A stretch of 64,000 nucleotides of DNA, from assembly GCA_036435485.1 (NCBI GenBank), contig CM071597.1, positions 144,829,647 to 144,893,646 on the forward strand. The letters run 5' to 3'. A model generated the notes under the pieces. That model was not told where the DNA came from. It ran no database searches and saw only the letters and a list, made by a program, of their open reading frames with translations. A program made the position numbers and the translations under genes. Below, piece by piece: positions 36,243 to 46,480 of the stretch; the stretch's first letter is position 1, and the number at the start of each line of letters is the position of its first letter. The DNA comes from Saposhnikovia divaricata (taxonomy: Eukaryota > Streptophyta > Magnoliopsida > Apiales > Apiaceae).

Positions 36243-37574
36243 CTAACTTGTGTTAAGCATTCCCAATTCACCAACCAACCTATTGAATGTTACTTCATCA
36301 AGAGGTTTGGTGAATATATCTGCAATTTGTTGCATTGTGGGCACAAAATGTAGCTCCACAGTCCCCTCCTCGACATGTTCTCTTATGAAATGATACCTGA
36401 TGTCAATATGCTTGGTTCTTGAGTGATCTACAGGATTGTTGGTTATGGCAATGGCACTTGTGTTGTCACACATGATTGGAATTTTCTTGTGCTCCATGCC
36501 ATAATCCTTCAATTGGTTCCTCATCCACAGTATTTGAGCTACACAGCTTCCAGCAGCAATGTACTCAGCTTCAGCAGTAGAAGTAGATACTGTATGTTGT
36601 TTTTTACTTTGCCAGGACACCAATCTTCTGCCAAGAAATTGGCAAGCACCAGATGTGCTTTTCCTATCAATCCTGCAACCTGCATAGTCTGAATCCGAAT
36701 AGCCAATAAGATTAAAACCTGTATCTCTTGGGTACCAAATCCCTAGATTTGGTGTGCCCTTGAGATACCTAAAAATTCTTTTGACGGCTACGAGATGTGA
36801 TTCTCTAGGATCCGCTTGGAACCTTGCACATAAACAAGTTGCGAACATTATATCGGGTCTACTTGCAGTTAAATAGAGGAGTGAGCCAATCATACCTCGA
36901 TAGCTTGTGATGTCAACTGATTTACCTGATTTGGCTTCATCAAGCTTCGTGGCTGTTGCCATGGGAGTCTTAGCTGCTGATGCATCTTCTAGATTATACT
37001 TCTTGAGTAAATCTCTGACGTACTTGGATTGACAGATAAAGATACCATCTTTTCTCTGACTGATCTGTAATCCAAGGAAGAAGGACAGCTCTCCCATCAT
37101 GCTCATCTCATATTTTTCCTGCATTAGCTTGGCAAATTTCTCGCACAAGCGCTCATTTGATGACCCAAAAATAATATCGTCCACATATACTTGAACAAGT
37201 ATTAAGTCATTTCTCACAACTTTATAGAACAATGTTTTATCAATTACTCCCCTAACAAAACCATTTTCAATTAAGAATAGGGATAGGGTTTCATACCATC
37301 GCCTTGGGGATTGCCTGAGGCCATAGACAGATTTGAAGAGTAGATACACAAAATCTGCATGTTCTGGATCAACGAAGCCAGGCGGCTGTTCCAGATACAC
37401 TTCTTCTTCTAACTCTCCGTTCAGGAAGGCACTTTTCACATCCATCTGGAAAACTTTGAAGTTCTTATGTGCTGCAAATGCCAAGAACATCCTGACTGCC
37501 TCAAGTCTTGCAACTGGTGCATAGGTTTCATCATAATCAATTCCTTCTCGCTGAGAATAACCTTTTGCAACCAA
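36243..37574 (-). CDS. pol: Copia pol, RT and RNase H part (443 codons)
   Basis: Reverse transcriptase and RNase H of a Ty1/copia polyprotein. The Met used here is internal: the frame is open upstream to the TAG at 37686-37688 and encodes the conserved KVWKLVPRP and RWVFRNKLDE region. RT motifs are QMDVKSAFLNG (residues 43-53, catalytic Asp 45), YGLRQSPRRW (84-93) and YVDDIIFGS (130-138, catalytic Asp 132/133). RNase H shows GYSDSDYAG (291-299), STAEAEY (332-338) and MCDNTSAI (368-375). ADIFTKPL (418-425) is the usual C-terminal signature. The end matches the family. All catalytic residues are present, so only the upstream stop blocks expression from the full polyprotein. Confidence 0.95.
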   Translation of the reverse strand: MVAKGYSQREGIDYDETYAPVARLEAVRMFLAFAAHKNFKVFQMDVKSAFLNGELEEEVYLEQPPGFVDPEHADFVYLLFKSVYGLRQSPRRWYETLSLFLIENGFVRGVIDKTLFYKVVRNDLILVQVYVDDIIFGSSNERLCEKFAKLMQEKYEMSMMGELSFFLGLQISQRKDGIFICQSKYVRDLLKKYNLEDASAAKTPMATATKLDEAKSGKSVDITSYRGMIGSLLYLTASRPDIMFATCLCARFQADPRESHLVAVKRIFRYLKGTPNLGIWYPRDTGFNLIGYSDSDYAGCRIDRKSTSGACQFLGRRLVSWQSKKQHTVSTSTAEAEYIAAGSCVAQILWMRNQLKDYGMEHKKIPIMCDNTSAIAITNNPVDHSRTKHIDIRYHFIREHVEEGTVELHFVPTMQQIADIFTKPLDEVTFNRLVGELGMLNTS

Positions 37575-37685
37575 ACGAGCCTTGTTTCGTGTTACAAGTC
37601 CGTTTTCATCCAGTTTATTTCTGAATACCCACCTAGCTCCAATTACGGATTTGTTCTTTGGTCGGGGTACCAGTTTCCAAACTTT

Positions 37686-39596
37686 CTACCTTTCAAACTG
37701 ATTGAGTTCCTCTTGCATTGCAATCACCCAATCAGCATCGCCAAGAGCTTCTTCTATTTCTTTAGGTTCAAGCTTGGATAAGAACCCAGAATATAAGGAG
37801 ATATTAGCCATGTCAGCTCTTGCAGTTCTTTTAGTAGTCACACCAGCATCTGGATCACCAATAATTAACTCAAACGGATGGTCTCTATTCCATACCCGTT
37901 CACCTGGAAATTGTCTTGATGATTCAGCTTGACTTTCTGAGTTGGGGTGCTGACTACTTTGATTATTTTCACTAACTCCCCCTGAGTTAGTGCCAGCTCC
38001 TACAGAACTAGAGTCAACTCGACTCGAGCCTTGAACCGTAGTCCTTGAGCTGCTATTTACTCCCCCTGAGTTGTTGCCGGTTGGTACTGAAGAAGTCTCT
38101 CCTGATCTTGTAGAATTTGCTTGTTCACTAGACTCAGGTTCTTCACGTACACTTGGAACATTTAATGGAACAACCAACTCAGGTTCATCTTCAAGATCTT
38201 CTAAGTCCAGATTCTGAAATTTTAGGGACTCAGGTTCACTAGAATCTCTTGAAATTGATGAGAGTTTGGTATCGTCGAATCTGACGTTGTAACTTTCAGT
38301 CACTTTTCGATCATTCACCAAGAACACTCTATAAGCTGCCACCACATCTGTAGAATAACCAACAAAGATTCCTTCACGAGCTTTTGCTGCAAACTTGCCT
38401 AGATTTTCATCATCTATAAGCACATAGCATTTTGCTCCGAAGACATGAAAGTATTTGATTGTTGGTCTTCTGTTGTTCATTAGCTCACATGGTGTCTTTT
38501 CTTTATCTTTTATGATCAAAGTTCTATTTTGAGTGTAACAAGCGGTACTCACTGCTTCGGCCCAGAAATACAAAGGAAGTTTTGAATCACACAACAAAGT
38601 TCTTGCTGCTTCAACCAAAGTTCTATTCTTCCTTTCAACTACTCCATTTTGCTGTGGAGTTCTCGGGGCTGAATACTGACGACGTATTCCCTTAGATACA
38701 CAGAAGTCATTTAGCACTGCGTTTTTGAATTCAGTGCCATTGTCTGATCTAATCGTCTTCACAGTAAGTGTTGAAACATTCTCAATTTGAGTGATATGAT
38801 CAATGATTAAGAAAGGTACTTCGTCTTTCGTCATTGCGAACAATACCCATGTATACTTGGAGAAGTCATCCACGATTACCAAAGCATATCTTTTCCTAGA
38901 CAAAGATAGGACATTCACTGGGCCAAACAAATCCATATGAAGAAGTTGCAGAGGCTCAGTAATACTAGAAATTTCTTTGCTTTTATGCGATGCTCGCTTC
39001 GACTTTCCCATTTCACAAGCTTCATAGAGTCCTTTCGGAGCGAACTCCATTTGAGGTAGATCTCTCACCAATTCTCGCCTCGCGAGAGCATTCATCGTTT
39101 TGAAGTTTAAGTGAGATAACTTTTTGTGCCATAACCAGCTTTCATCATCCGAGGCTTTGCTGTAGAAACAGGTGACCTCATTCTGATTTGCTGAATCCAT
39201 ATCTGCAACAAAAAGATCTGCCTTTCGAACTCCTCTCAAAGCTAGTGAGCCTTCCTTGATGTGAGTGATTGATACACCTTTCTTGTTGAAGACAATTTCG
39301 TAACCTTTGTCACAGAATTGACTAATACTCAACAGATTGTGCTTTAGTCCCTCAACATAGGAAATATCTTCAATGATGACATTGCCAGTTTTCAGTTTGC
39401 CATATCCCTTAGTCACACCTATGCTGTCATCTCCAAAGGTAACATAAGGGCCAGCCTTCATAACCAACTCTGTAAGCAGGGACTTGTTTCCAGTCATATG
39501 CCTCGATGCTCCACTGTCTAGCACCCATATGACTTTATTTCTATTCTGCTTAACGCCCTGCAATGACAGATTGGTTAGACATTCTTCGGAACCCAA
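37686..39596 (-). CDS. pol: Copia pol, protease and integrase part (636 codons)
   Basis: Aspartic protease then integrase. WVLDSGASRHMTG (residues 24-36) carries the protease Asp (27). The pre-integrase zinc region LWHKKLSH (155-162) keeps both histidines, but the expected CxxC is YEAC (191-194): the first Cys is Tyr, explained by a TGT to TAT change. The DD35E triad is intact: HMDLFGP (Asp 222), RSDNGTEF (Asp 285), QQNGVVERKNR (Glu 321), with 35 residues between the last two. A low-complexity Ser/Asn-rich linker follows (about 480-570). The frame ends at TAG (37686-37688) just before conserved RT sequence in the same frame, so it is a nonsense mutation. The first codon here is TTG; the true protein should join gag through a frame change near 39578-39637. 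Confidence 0.93.
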   Translation of the reverse strand: MGSEECLTNLSLQGVKQNRNKVIWVLDSGASRHMTGNKSLLTELVMKAGPYVTFGDDSIGVTKGYGKLKTGNVIIEDISYVEGLKHNLLSISQFCDKGYEIVFNKKGVSITHIKEGSLALRGVRKADLFVADMDSANQNEVTCFYSKASDDESWLWHKKLSHLNFKTMNALARRELVRDLPQMEFAPKGLYEACEMGKSKRASHKSKEISSITEPLQLLHMDLFGPVNVLSLSRKRYALVIVDDFSKYTWVLFAMTKDEVPFLIIDHITQIENVSTLTVKTIRSDNGTEFKNAVLNDFCVSKGIRRQYSAPRTPQQNGVVERKNRTLVEAARTLLCDSKLPLYFWAEAVSTACYTQNRTLIIKDKEKTPCELMNNRRPTIKYFHVFGAKCYVLIDDENLGKFAAKAREGIFVGYSTDVVAAYRVFLVNDRKVTESYNVRFDDTKLSSISRDSSEPESLKFQNLDLEDLEDEPELVVPLNVPSVREEPESSEQANSTRSGETSSVPTGNNSGGVNSSSRTTVQGSSRVDSSSVGAGTNSGGVSENNQSSQHPNSESQAESSRQFPGERVWNRDHPFELIIGDPDAGVTTKRTARADMANISLYSGFLSKLEPKEIEEALGDADWVIAMQEELNQFER

Positions 39597-39844
39597 CTTT
39601 GATTGGGCCCGGCTTTTCGATAAGATCGAGAATCAACAGATTTAACAACAGGAGATGCACTTTTCTTCACATTACTAGAGCTTTCGACTATCTCCTTTCC
39701 TTTCTCAGACTTGACAGATTTGTCAGTCTTAGGAGAAGGTTTGTCACTCCTAACTTTAGGAGGACTGACAGTCTTGGCTCTCCCATACTTTTTCTTGATA
39801 TTTGAACTAGCAACAGTATTTGAGCATGACTGGTTAGATGCATT
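39575..39844 (-). CDS. Gag-pol connector in a third frame
   Basis: A 90-codon open stretch links gag and protease in a frame different from both. It overlaps the last 11 nt of gag and about 60 nt of the pol frame. It encodes a Lys/Ser/Pro-rich linker and ends with GPNQSWVPKN, the conserved motif that in SIRE-like elements precedes the protease. This shows that one polyprotein existed and that two compensating single-base shifts separate the frames here. Whether these are mutations or ribosomal frameshift sites cannot be told from sequence alone. Confidence 0.7.
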   Translation of the reverse strand, partial: NASNQSCSNTVASSNIKKKYGRAKTVSPPKVRSDKPSPKTDKSVKSEKGKEIVESSSNVKKSASPVVKSVDSRSYRKAGPNQSWVPKNV

Positions 39845-42005
39845 TCATTAAATGCACAAAAGTTTGCATGATGTTAAAAGTGCATGGCATACAATTAGGT
39901 TGACCACACTGTGCATGATTCTGATGCAGATTATTCATTGTATGTGTGGTAGGCATGGCATGTGCAGCAGGAACATTCATGTTAGCTTTGCATGCATAAG
40001 AAAGATGTTCAGTAGATTTACAATGATAACATGCTTTCTTTATTCGTTCAGCCTTAACCTCTTTTATGCCTTTCTTTCTCTTTCCTTGTTGTTTAACAGC
40101 CTTAGCTCCTAATCCTAGTCTAGATTCATCTCTAGGGAAATTGATTTTAACTTGTTTGATAGGAGTTACAGGTTGTGCTTTCTGGCGATCTTCCATCTCA
40201 ATCTCATATCTAGCTATCAATTCAGTCTCTTCTTCTTCTATTCTAGGAACAAGGTGTTTGTACATAGGTTTGACAGCGGATTTAAGAATTCTAGGTGTTT
40301 CCGTTTTAAGGTCACTGGAACTAGGGTCAATAGGTCTCTTTCCTTCTTTCTTAGGAAGGTCAGAAAAATCAAGTCCTACACCTACTCCAGTTATCCTCTT
40401 AAATGTGTCATTATCTACATACACTTTACTAGCAGCTAGTTTGTAAGCTTCGCATTTAGTTTCTAACTCAGCTAGATTGTTCCTAAGACATGCTTCTACT
40501 TCTTCCTTAAGGACGAGCTTGTGTTCCAGAGATGTAATAAAGTCTCTTAGGGAAGTATCTACAGTGCAAGCAGCCTCTAGCTCTTCCACTTTTGCCTCAA
40601 GCATTCTGCATTTGGCAACAAGTGTTTTCTGTTCCTTTTGAGAAGAGTCTAGGCTTTTGCACAACATATAGATCTCTTCACTAAGAGCCCCGTTCTGTTC
40701 CTTATAATCATCAATAGACATTTCTACTTTAAGAGTCAGAACTGGTACCTCTGGTTCCTCTGATGTCTCAGCCATGAGGGCAAAGTTTGCTACATGAGTA
40801 ACATCTTCCTCATCTGAATCATCCCAAGCTCTTCTTTCTGTCACCAATAAAGCTCGTTTTCCATGTCTTTCCTTCAACAGTGCTTCATAGTTGCTTTTGA
40901 GGGCTTCAAATGTCTCTTTTGGATAAGTCTGTTTAGGCTTTTTGCAGTCCGAGGCAAAGTGTCCAGCTTCACCACAATTATAGCATTTGAACTTCATTTT
41001 GAAATCCAAAGGAGATTTGTAGCTGGTATTCTTGCCTTTTCCTTTGTAGCCTGACGAACTACCACCACCCCTAGCAGCCCGATAATAAGATGAAGATTTT
41101 CTCTGTGGTCGGTTGCTCTTTCTAAATCTCATGTTGCTGAACTTCCTTGCCATGTATGCCACGACACTATCGTCCATGTTGTCCAGCTCTTCTTGGGTGT
41201 AGTAGTCATCATCACTGTCAGATGCGCACTCGTCATCATTATCAACTTGATGTGGTGCAAGTGATGATTTAGGCTTTGCTGCAACCATTGCCTTCTTAGA
41301 CTCTTCCTCATCAGCAACTAATCCTGATGCACTTTCTTTTCCCTTTGAATCATTGTCCCATGCTTGATCTTGAAGTGTTTCCAGCTCATAGGTCTTTAAT
41401 ATTCCATAATATTCTTCCAGAGAAGTTGTACACCTCTCAGATATCTGGTTCCTCAGATATCTCGTATTAGTCTCAACCATGGGGAGAGTTACACCTCTCA
41501 GATTCAAATCCAATACCAACTGACTGAATCGTAGATAGACATCTGTTATGCCTTCTCCTTTCCTTATTCTAAAGGTGTCATACTCCATCTTGAGTATGAG
41601 TGTCTTGTTGCTTCTGACCTCTGCAGATCCTTCCATGACAACTTCTATCTTGTCCCAAATCTTCTTCACTGTAGTCAGACCTTTGACTATATTAAACATT
41701 TCATGATCAAGAGATTCCATCAAGGTTTGTCGTATGGCAGTATCATAAGCTATTTGTTCCTTGTCAGCATCCGAAAACTCCGAGGCCTTTTTAGGCTCAG
41801 ACCGAGGTGCTATAACCACCCCTCCTTCCGTATGTGCAGGAATAACCACCATTGGAACAAATTTACCCTTGTCAAGGACTTCCAGATATTCAGGGTTAAC
41901 AGTCTCTAAATATAGTCTCATTCTGAAAACCCATTCTTCATAGTGATCTTTGTTGAACATTGGGATCTTGAACGCATTTTTAGGAGCCATCTCAATTCTG
42001 GTCAC
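39834..42005 (-). CDS. gag: Copia Gag (723 codons)
   Basis: Structural protein that packages the element's RNA. The N-terminal capsid-like region (residues about 6-215: FNKDHYEEWVFRMRLYLE, IWDKIEVVMEG, YLRFSQLVLDLNLRG) is the UBN2-type retrotransposon gag fold. An acidic stretch (253-282) and a basic Ser/Gly-rich stretch (290-335) lead to a CCHC zinc knuckle CYNCGEAGHFASDC (341-354). Unusually, Gag continues about 370 residues: a coiled-coil-like region (about 430-525) and a second knuckle CYHCKSTEHLSYAC (659-672), then His/Cys-rich residues. Either Met1 or Met6 (MAPKNAFKIP) could start; Met6 fits the family better. The TAA end is probably created by a frame change into the connector. Confidence 0.93.
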   Translation of the reverse strand: MTRIEMAPKNAFKIPMFNKDHYEEWVFRMRLYLETVNPEYLEVLDKGKFVPMVVIPAHTEGGVVIAPRSEPKKASEFSDADKEQIAYDTAIRQTLMESLDHEMFNIVKGLTTVKKIWDKIEVVMEGSAEVRSNKTLILKMEYDTFRIRKGEGITDVYLRFSQLVLDLNLRGVTLPMVETNTRYLRNQISERCTTSLEEYYGILKTYELETLQDQAWDNDSKGKESASGLVADEEESKKAMVAAKPKSSLAPHQVDNDDECASDSDDDYYTQEELDNMDDSVVAYMARKFSNMRFRKSNRPQRKSSSYYRAARGGGSSSGYKGKGKNTSYKSPLDFKMKFKCYNCGEAGHFASDCKKPKQTYPKETFEALKSNYEALLKERHGKRALLVTERRAWDDSDEEDVTHVANFALMAETSEEPEVPVLTLKVEMSIDDYKEQNGALSEEIYMLCKSLDSSQKEQKTLVAKCRMLEAKVEELEAACTVDTSLRDFITSLEHKLVLKEEVEACLRNNLAELETKCEAYKLAASKVYVDNDTFKRITGVGVGLDFSDLPKKEGKRPIDPSSSDLKTETPRILKSAVKPMYKHLVPRIEEEETELIARYEIEMEDRQKAQPVTPIKQVKINFPRDESRLGLGAKAVKQQGKRKKGIKEVKAERIKKACYHCKSTEHLSYACKANMNVPAAHAMPTTHTMNNLHQNHAQCGQPNCMPCTFNIMQTFVHLMKCI

Positions 42006-42703
42006 TAAAAGTTTCTAAGTACCCAAGACTAGGCTATGTAGAATATTTATGTAGAACTTTTGCCTAAGTCGAAATTTCTCTAAGTAGAAATTTTGCTCAA
42101 GTCGAAATCACCAAGTAGAAATTGTCCAAGTCGAAATTCTATGTAGAAATTCTCAAGTAGAAATTCTATGTAGAAATTCTCAAGTAGAAATTCTATGTAG
42201 AACTTTTGTCCTTAGAACAATTTTTCTGCAGATTACTTTAATATTGAATAAACAATATTATCTCTTTAACACCTTTTGACTTTGAATGCTTTACTCACCT
42301 AACCCACCTAACCCACGTGCTAGGTAATGAATATGTTTTGTTCACTTTCGGCCGTGAATAATGCAAATCACAAAGTCCAAAAATACCTTTTTATTCTTTT
42401 ACTATTTTTCTGTTTGAAAAGGAGATCAAAAAGTTGTTGGGTCGTCTTCTTTGATAAGAACAAATGATGAACACTCAAGAACACCAAATATGAAAGTACC
42501 CAGATTAATTCACAAAAATTAATTAAAATACATCCAAGCTAAATAATCACACCTGGAGTATTTAAACAATTTTTCAGATGAGTTTTTCACCACAAACGAT
42601 TTAAAGCACACTTTTCAAGAAAATGAAAAGTAGATCTAGAAAATGAAAACTCACGATTCTTCTACTCAACACAAGGATCTATGTTTTGTATGTTAAACAT
42701 ATA
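42006..42703 (-). other. Copia 5' leader with AAGTAGAAATT repeats
   Basis: Untranslated leader between primer site and gag. At 42060-42210 short units alternate between AAGTCGAAATT and AAGTAGAAATTCTATG, repeated about ten times. The same AAGTAGAA word forms palindromes in the LTR U3 (43135-43215). Nothing else is recognisable; no long ORF. Confidence 0.7.
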
Positions 42704-42715
42704 GCTCTGATACCA
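42704..42715 (-). other. Primer-binding site of the copia element
   Basis: The minus strand reads TGGTATCAGAGC, a perfect match to the complement of initiator-Met tRNA, two bases after the LTR end. Confidence 0.95.
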
Positions 42716-42717
42716 AT

Positions 42718-43774
42718 TGTTAGGTCCAAATGTGTTGTAGAGGGGGGGTGAATACAACTTTTCGAATATGAGAAGCAATAAATACGATGCAATAAATGAA
42801 CACACAGATTCAAGGAATATATATCTTATATATAACTTGAAAGGGTTGCTACAACATTCATTACAAAGTATAACAGAAGTTTAGAGAAAATTGAATGATA
42901 CTAAGCTCTGTGAATGCACTCTCTCTTTTTCTCTCTTGTGTTTTTCTCAAGAATTGCTCTCACACTAAAACATTACACAAGTACTTCTATTTATACTACA
43001 TGTAATCTATGTCCTGTAGTCTTCAAAGACTAAGATGTACGTGGCCCAATGATGTCCACATAAATCTTGCCTTATCTTGAAAGCTTGGAAATCTGCCAAT
43101 CAGAAGATGCCATGTGTCATGTTGAAGCTGCACTCTAAGTAGAACTTCTACTTGAGAATTTCTACTTAGCCATCTCGAATTTCTAAGTAGAACTTCTACT
43201 TAGAAACTTCTACTTGGTCATCTAGAATATTTAGTACTTAGAAAATATTCTGGTCTTCAACTTGAAACTTCAATGCACATCTTGAACTTGTGATATCTTC
43301 ATGTCTTCTTTGTACTTCACTAAGTTCTTGAATATGGATCTTTATTACTGACATAAACTTGCTATCAATGTCCTGACACTTGATGCAACGGTCTGGTTCA
43401 TAAGTGACTAGTCTTGATAGGGTTTTTGCTTCTTGAATAAGTTACCATATCCAAATAGAAATGTGGCTTTCCAATATTTGCTTTCCTTCTTGTTCACTTG
43501 AAATCAATTGGTCTTATTGATACTGATAGTTATGATCTTGATTCTTGGCTTTTCAAATCACTGAGGCATGAACAACTTTGACTTGAACTTCTCTCAATGA
43601 TTTCTTCTTCGATTGATCATAGTTAACATGTTGAATTATATCAATTACCTTGTCTTCATTTAGTGTTGATTTCTTGTGACTTCTTGTTCTTGATTGTCTT
43701 CTGGTTAAGTATCTTTTCCTTTAGTTTGAGTTACATTAGTTATAGTGTTACAAGTTTACACACTCTGCCTTTCA
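42718..43774 (-). repeat. Copia 5' LTR (1,057 bp)
   Basis: Nearly identical to 29182-30239. The differences I see are seven instead of eight Gs near 42742, T for G near 42892, and A for G near 43638. TATAAATA on the minus strand is at 42988-42995. Confidence 0.97.
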
Positions 43775-43779
43775 GCTAA
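43775..43779. repeat. Target-site duplication of the copia element, right copy (GCTAA)
   Basis: Matches 29177-29181 and directly follows the LTR terminal CA. Confidence 0.95.
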
Positions 43780-46464
43780 CCTCTTCTTTCAGATAGTTGT
43801 CAGCCTATTTGACCTTCCAAAAGACAACGTATGTCTATCTGCTCTCTTACAGAACTTGGTAATGGTAGCTAGGATTTTTTGGAAGATATTGATTGAGTTC
43901 AACGTGAATCTCTTAGTACTTATCGTTTTTCTCAAAGGTACTTGCCTTAGAAAAAATTTCTACAACATACTGATCCATCTCTGACCATTTCTATACTCTC
44001 TTCACAAACCTTCATTGTTTACTTCCTTGGTCATAATATATTCATGGTATTTATAATACCCTAACATCATACATCTCAAGTCATTATACTTCCATTTTTA
44101 CTCGTAATCTTGGGCAATCATATGCACATGAATCACTTTAGTACGGGTGACCCCATTCCAAAAAGTCTAGTAAATTCCCAATCCAAACATGGGTTGCAAA
44201 GGGTTCAGTAGAAGATTCCTACGATATCATTAATATTTCCTTTATATCAAAAGCCCTTGCAGTCGGCGCTTACTTAGAAGCAACCCTGCTTTGTCCTTTC
44301 ATTGCTGGTCTAGTCACTTGATAATCCTTTGTGACTTGGCCTCAACTGACCACACTAAAATAAAAATATATGGTTTTAGGGGTTGGCTAATTAGCATTAC
44401 CTTTCTAGCAATTGCTGGCATAGTTCCTTCTACTTTGATACCTTTCTACCTTTCCAAAACTTTACTCCATATAGGTCTTAATCGACTTCTCGGCACCATC
44501 TCCGGTCACCTTTCCTCCTCTTTTATCTTTTCAACTATTCTTATCAATCCCACGTGCCACGCAAGCTTACATTCATGGTATAACAGCCTTTTCACTTAAG
44601 TCAATCCCGGAGTTTCTCAGTCTGACTGGTTTCTTACTTACATTTCCTATTTTCGTCCAATCTCACTTCATCATTGTATTTCTACAATCAATCGCGATAA
44701 CCGGGGTCTATCCACCAACCCATATAGCGGCTACTTTACCCAATTCACGGGGTTCGCCCCAGTTTCTACTCTCTTCCATGATGTTCTCTGATAATCAGAA
44801 AGACAAGGTTTGCCAAAATTCGTTGAATTTCTTTCCAAAATCAAGGAAATTTTGGTCAATCTATCCAACCATCGGTAACACTATGAAGATCAATTTCGAA
44901 ACCTAGAGAATAGTTCTATGAGCATCCAAGCAGGTAGAATCATAAGCAGTTATAATAACGGAATTATTGACATAAAGTTGGAAGTTTAACCACTAGAAAG
45001 GAACCAAATATATATATCCCATAGAAGGGAAATCAAAAGTTTCAAACTGAAACATGCCACCTCTTCCTGATACATATACATCTTAATTGTCGATAATATC
45101 AAATTTCAGTCTTCCTAACCACAGGTTTCAGAAGGAACACTACCGTCGGAGTTAGTCGTTTCATAAAAATTGGCACTACTAGGGCCATCTTAGTCTGGGG
45201 TACCGTGTTGTTCGAATGCATCCGCAATTACTCTGTCGTGCTGCAAAAGCACACCACCTAAACCTGTATGAGATGCATCATAGTGTATCATAAAGTCTTC
45301 CTTCTCCCGTTAGGCAACACCAACGCCGGGTCATTACCAATTTCATCTTAAAACATTCTCTATTACCTCTTAACCACTAATCGCATTACTTGATCCATTT
45401 GCAATTCAGTGTCAAAATAAACTTAAGGTAACTACTATAATCTATTCGGGGAAAAGAAAGAATTTAATATTCTTCTGAATCACATGCATCTAACGTTCCT
45501 GATTCACCATTTACTGAGTTAAAATAAACTTATACTTAGTACCTGATAGTAGTCATATTATGAGTTTATCATAGACCCACTGGTCTTTTCCTCTGGTAGT
45601 TTCTGAGATCATCGTCTCACTTACTACTTTATATAACTTTATCCAATCAGGCCATCACTTTCCACTATCTTTACTTTCGAAGCTGGTTCATTCATAATAT
45701 GGACATTTCGCTGAATAAAACCACCTCAACAATCTCAATTTTCATAAAATATAACCCATGAAATCCACCTTCTCATGGCGAATTACCATTGACAATATTC
45801 ACACTAATCCATTTATCCGATCATATGGCACTTGTTGCCTCTATCTCAACTGCTCCTGGGTGCTCCCCGTCCTACATCGACGTCTTTGATAATCATGCAT
45901 CATTCTAACTCCTTTCTCATTAATCTGAAAGTCTCTAAGGATCTTTATCTATCCCCATATAAGACCTCAAGTAATCCTTCTAATCTGTCTTAATTGCTGG
46001 TACTACCTCTCGTAGTCCGGCTATAAATCCAACATAAATTTCAATTCTCTTAATAATATCTCAGTTCTTTGTGCTCACTTCTCTGAGCACTATAATCTTA
46101 ACTCTCGCTATCCCTCTGGCTACAACCTTCATTTCCTTGGAGTAAACTCCTCATCCTCAATAGGATTCTCCTCTGCTGGAACCTCTTTCGAGTCCTCAAT
46201 AGGGTACTCTATCGAATTCACAATCCGATTGTCAGCATATAATAAAACATCATCATGCTGCTGCTCGTACGCCTCAAGGTCTGTCGCCTTACTAGTCGAT
46301 ACGAGAACGAGCTAAGTTACTATCATGATACTTAAGAGTTCCCATAAGGGTTTTATATGTCAATACTACTTGAAGTAGTCCGACTATGAACTTGGCAAGA
46401 GTTCTTATTATCTTAGTGAGTTTATTGTTTTAACGTCACATCATCTCTGGGGTTTATAATGTAC
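43780..46464 (-). pseudogene. Element B internal region, 5' half: gag-like and displaced RT/RNase H remnants
   Basis: On the minus strand from the primer site: an acidic, partly open stretch (ADNRIVNSIEYPIEDSKEV, about 46180-46240) that may be the Gag N-terminus. Then comes the displaced RT/RNase H piece with YDASHTGLGGVLLQHDRVI (45226-45282), which is intact in one frame. A possible zinc-knuckle region lies near 44330-44450. RT begins near 43780-43860, where the copia element has inserted. The layout matches A and C. The small + strand frames (43745-43984, 44291-44599) are shadows. Confidence 0.7.
45226..45282 (-). pseudogene. Displaced RNase H N-terminal motif, element B
   Basis: YDASHTGLGGVLLQH is the opening catalytic motif of gypsy RNase H (family: DASxxGLGCVLMQ). 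It lies on the 5' side of the RT palm remnant at 28840-28890, opposite to normal order. Confidence 0.8.
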
Positions 46465-46476
46465 GCTCTGATACCA
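46465..46476 (-). other. Primer-binding site of element B
   Basis: The minus strand reads TGGTATCAGAGC, the perfect initiator-Met tRNA complement, 4 bp after the LTR end. Confidence 0.93.
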
Positions 46477-46480
46477 CTTC

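Larger units (their letters stand above)
29182..43774 (-). mobile_element. Complete Ty1/copia element with a long extra 3' ORF, SIRE/Maximus-like
   Basis: This 14,593-bp element is bounded by a perfect GCTAA duplication, with LTRs of 1,058 and 1,057 bp. On the minus strand the order is 5' LTR, initiator-Met primer site, 0.7-kb leader, gag, protease-integrase, RT-RNase H (the copia order), 1.6-kb repeat-rich spacer, extra ORF of about 1,340 codons, polypurine tract and 3' LTR. The large Gag, about 1-kb LTRs and extra ORF after pol match the SIRE/Maximus lineage as I know it. It is about 4 kb longer than such elements usually are. LTRs differ by one G in a G run, G/T near 29358, and G/A near 30103, so insertion is very recent. 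Coding damage is slight: two frame changes at gag/pol, one stop in pol, and three stops plus about two frameshifts in the extra ORF. Confidence 0.95.

Noticed and set aside
39852..40446. Plus-strand ORFs of 86-126 codons opposite gag
   Set aside because: Antisense shadows of a clearly coding minus-strand gag with zinc knuckles.
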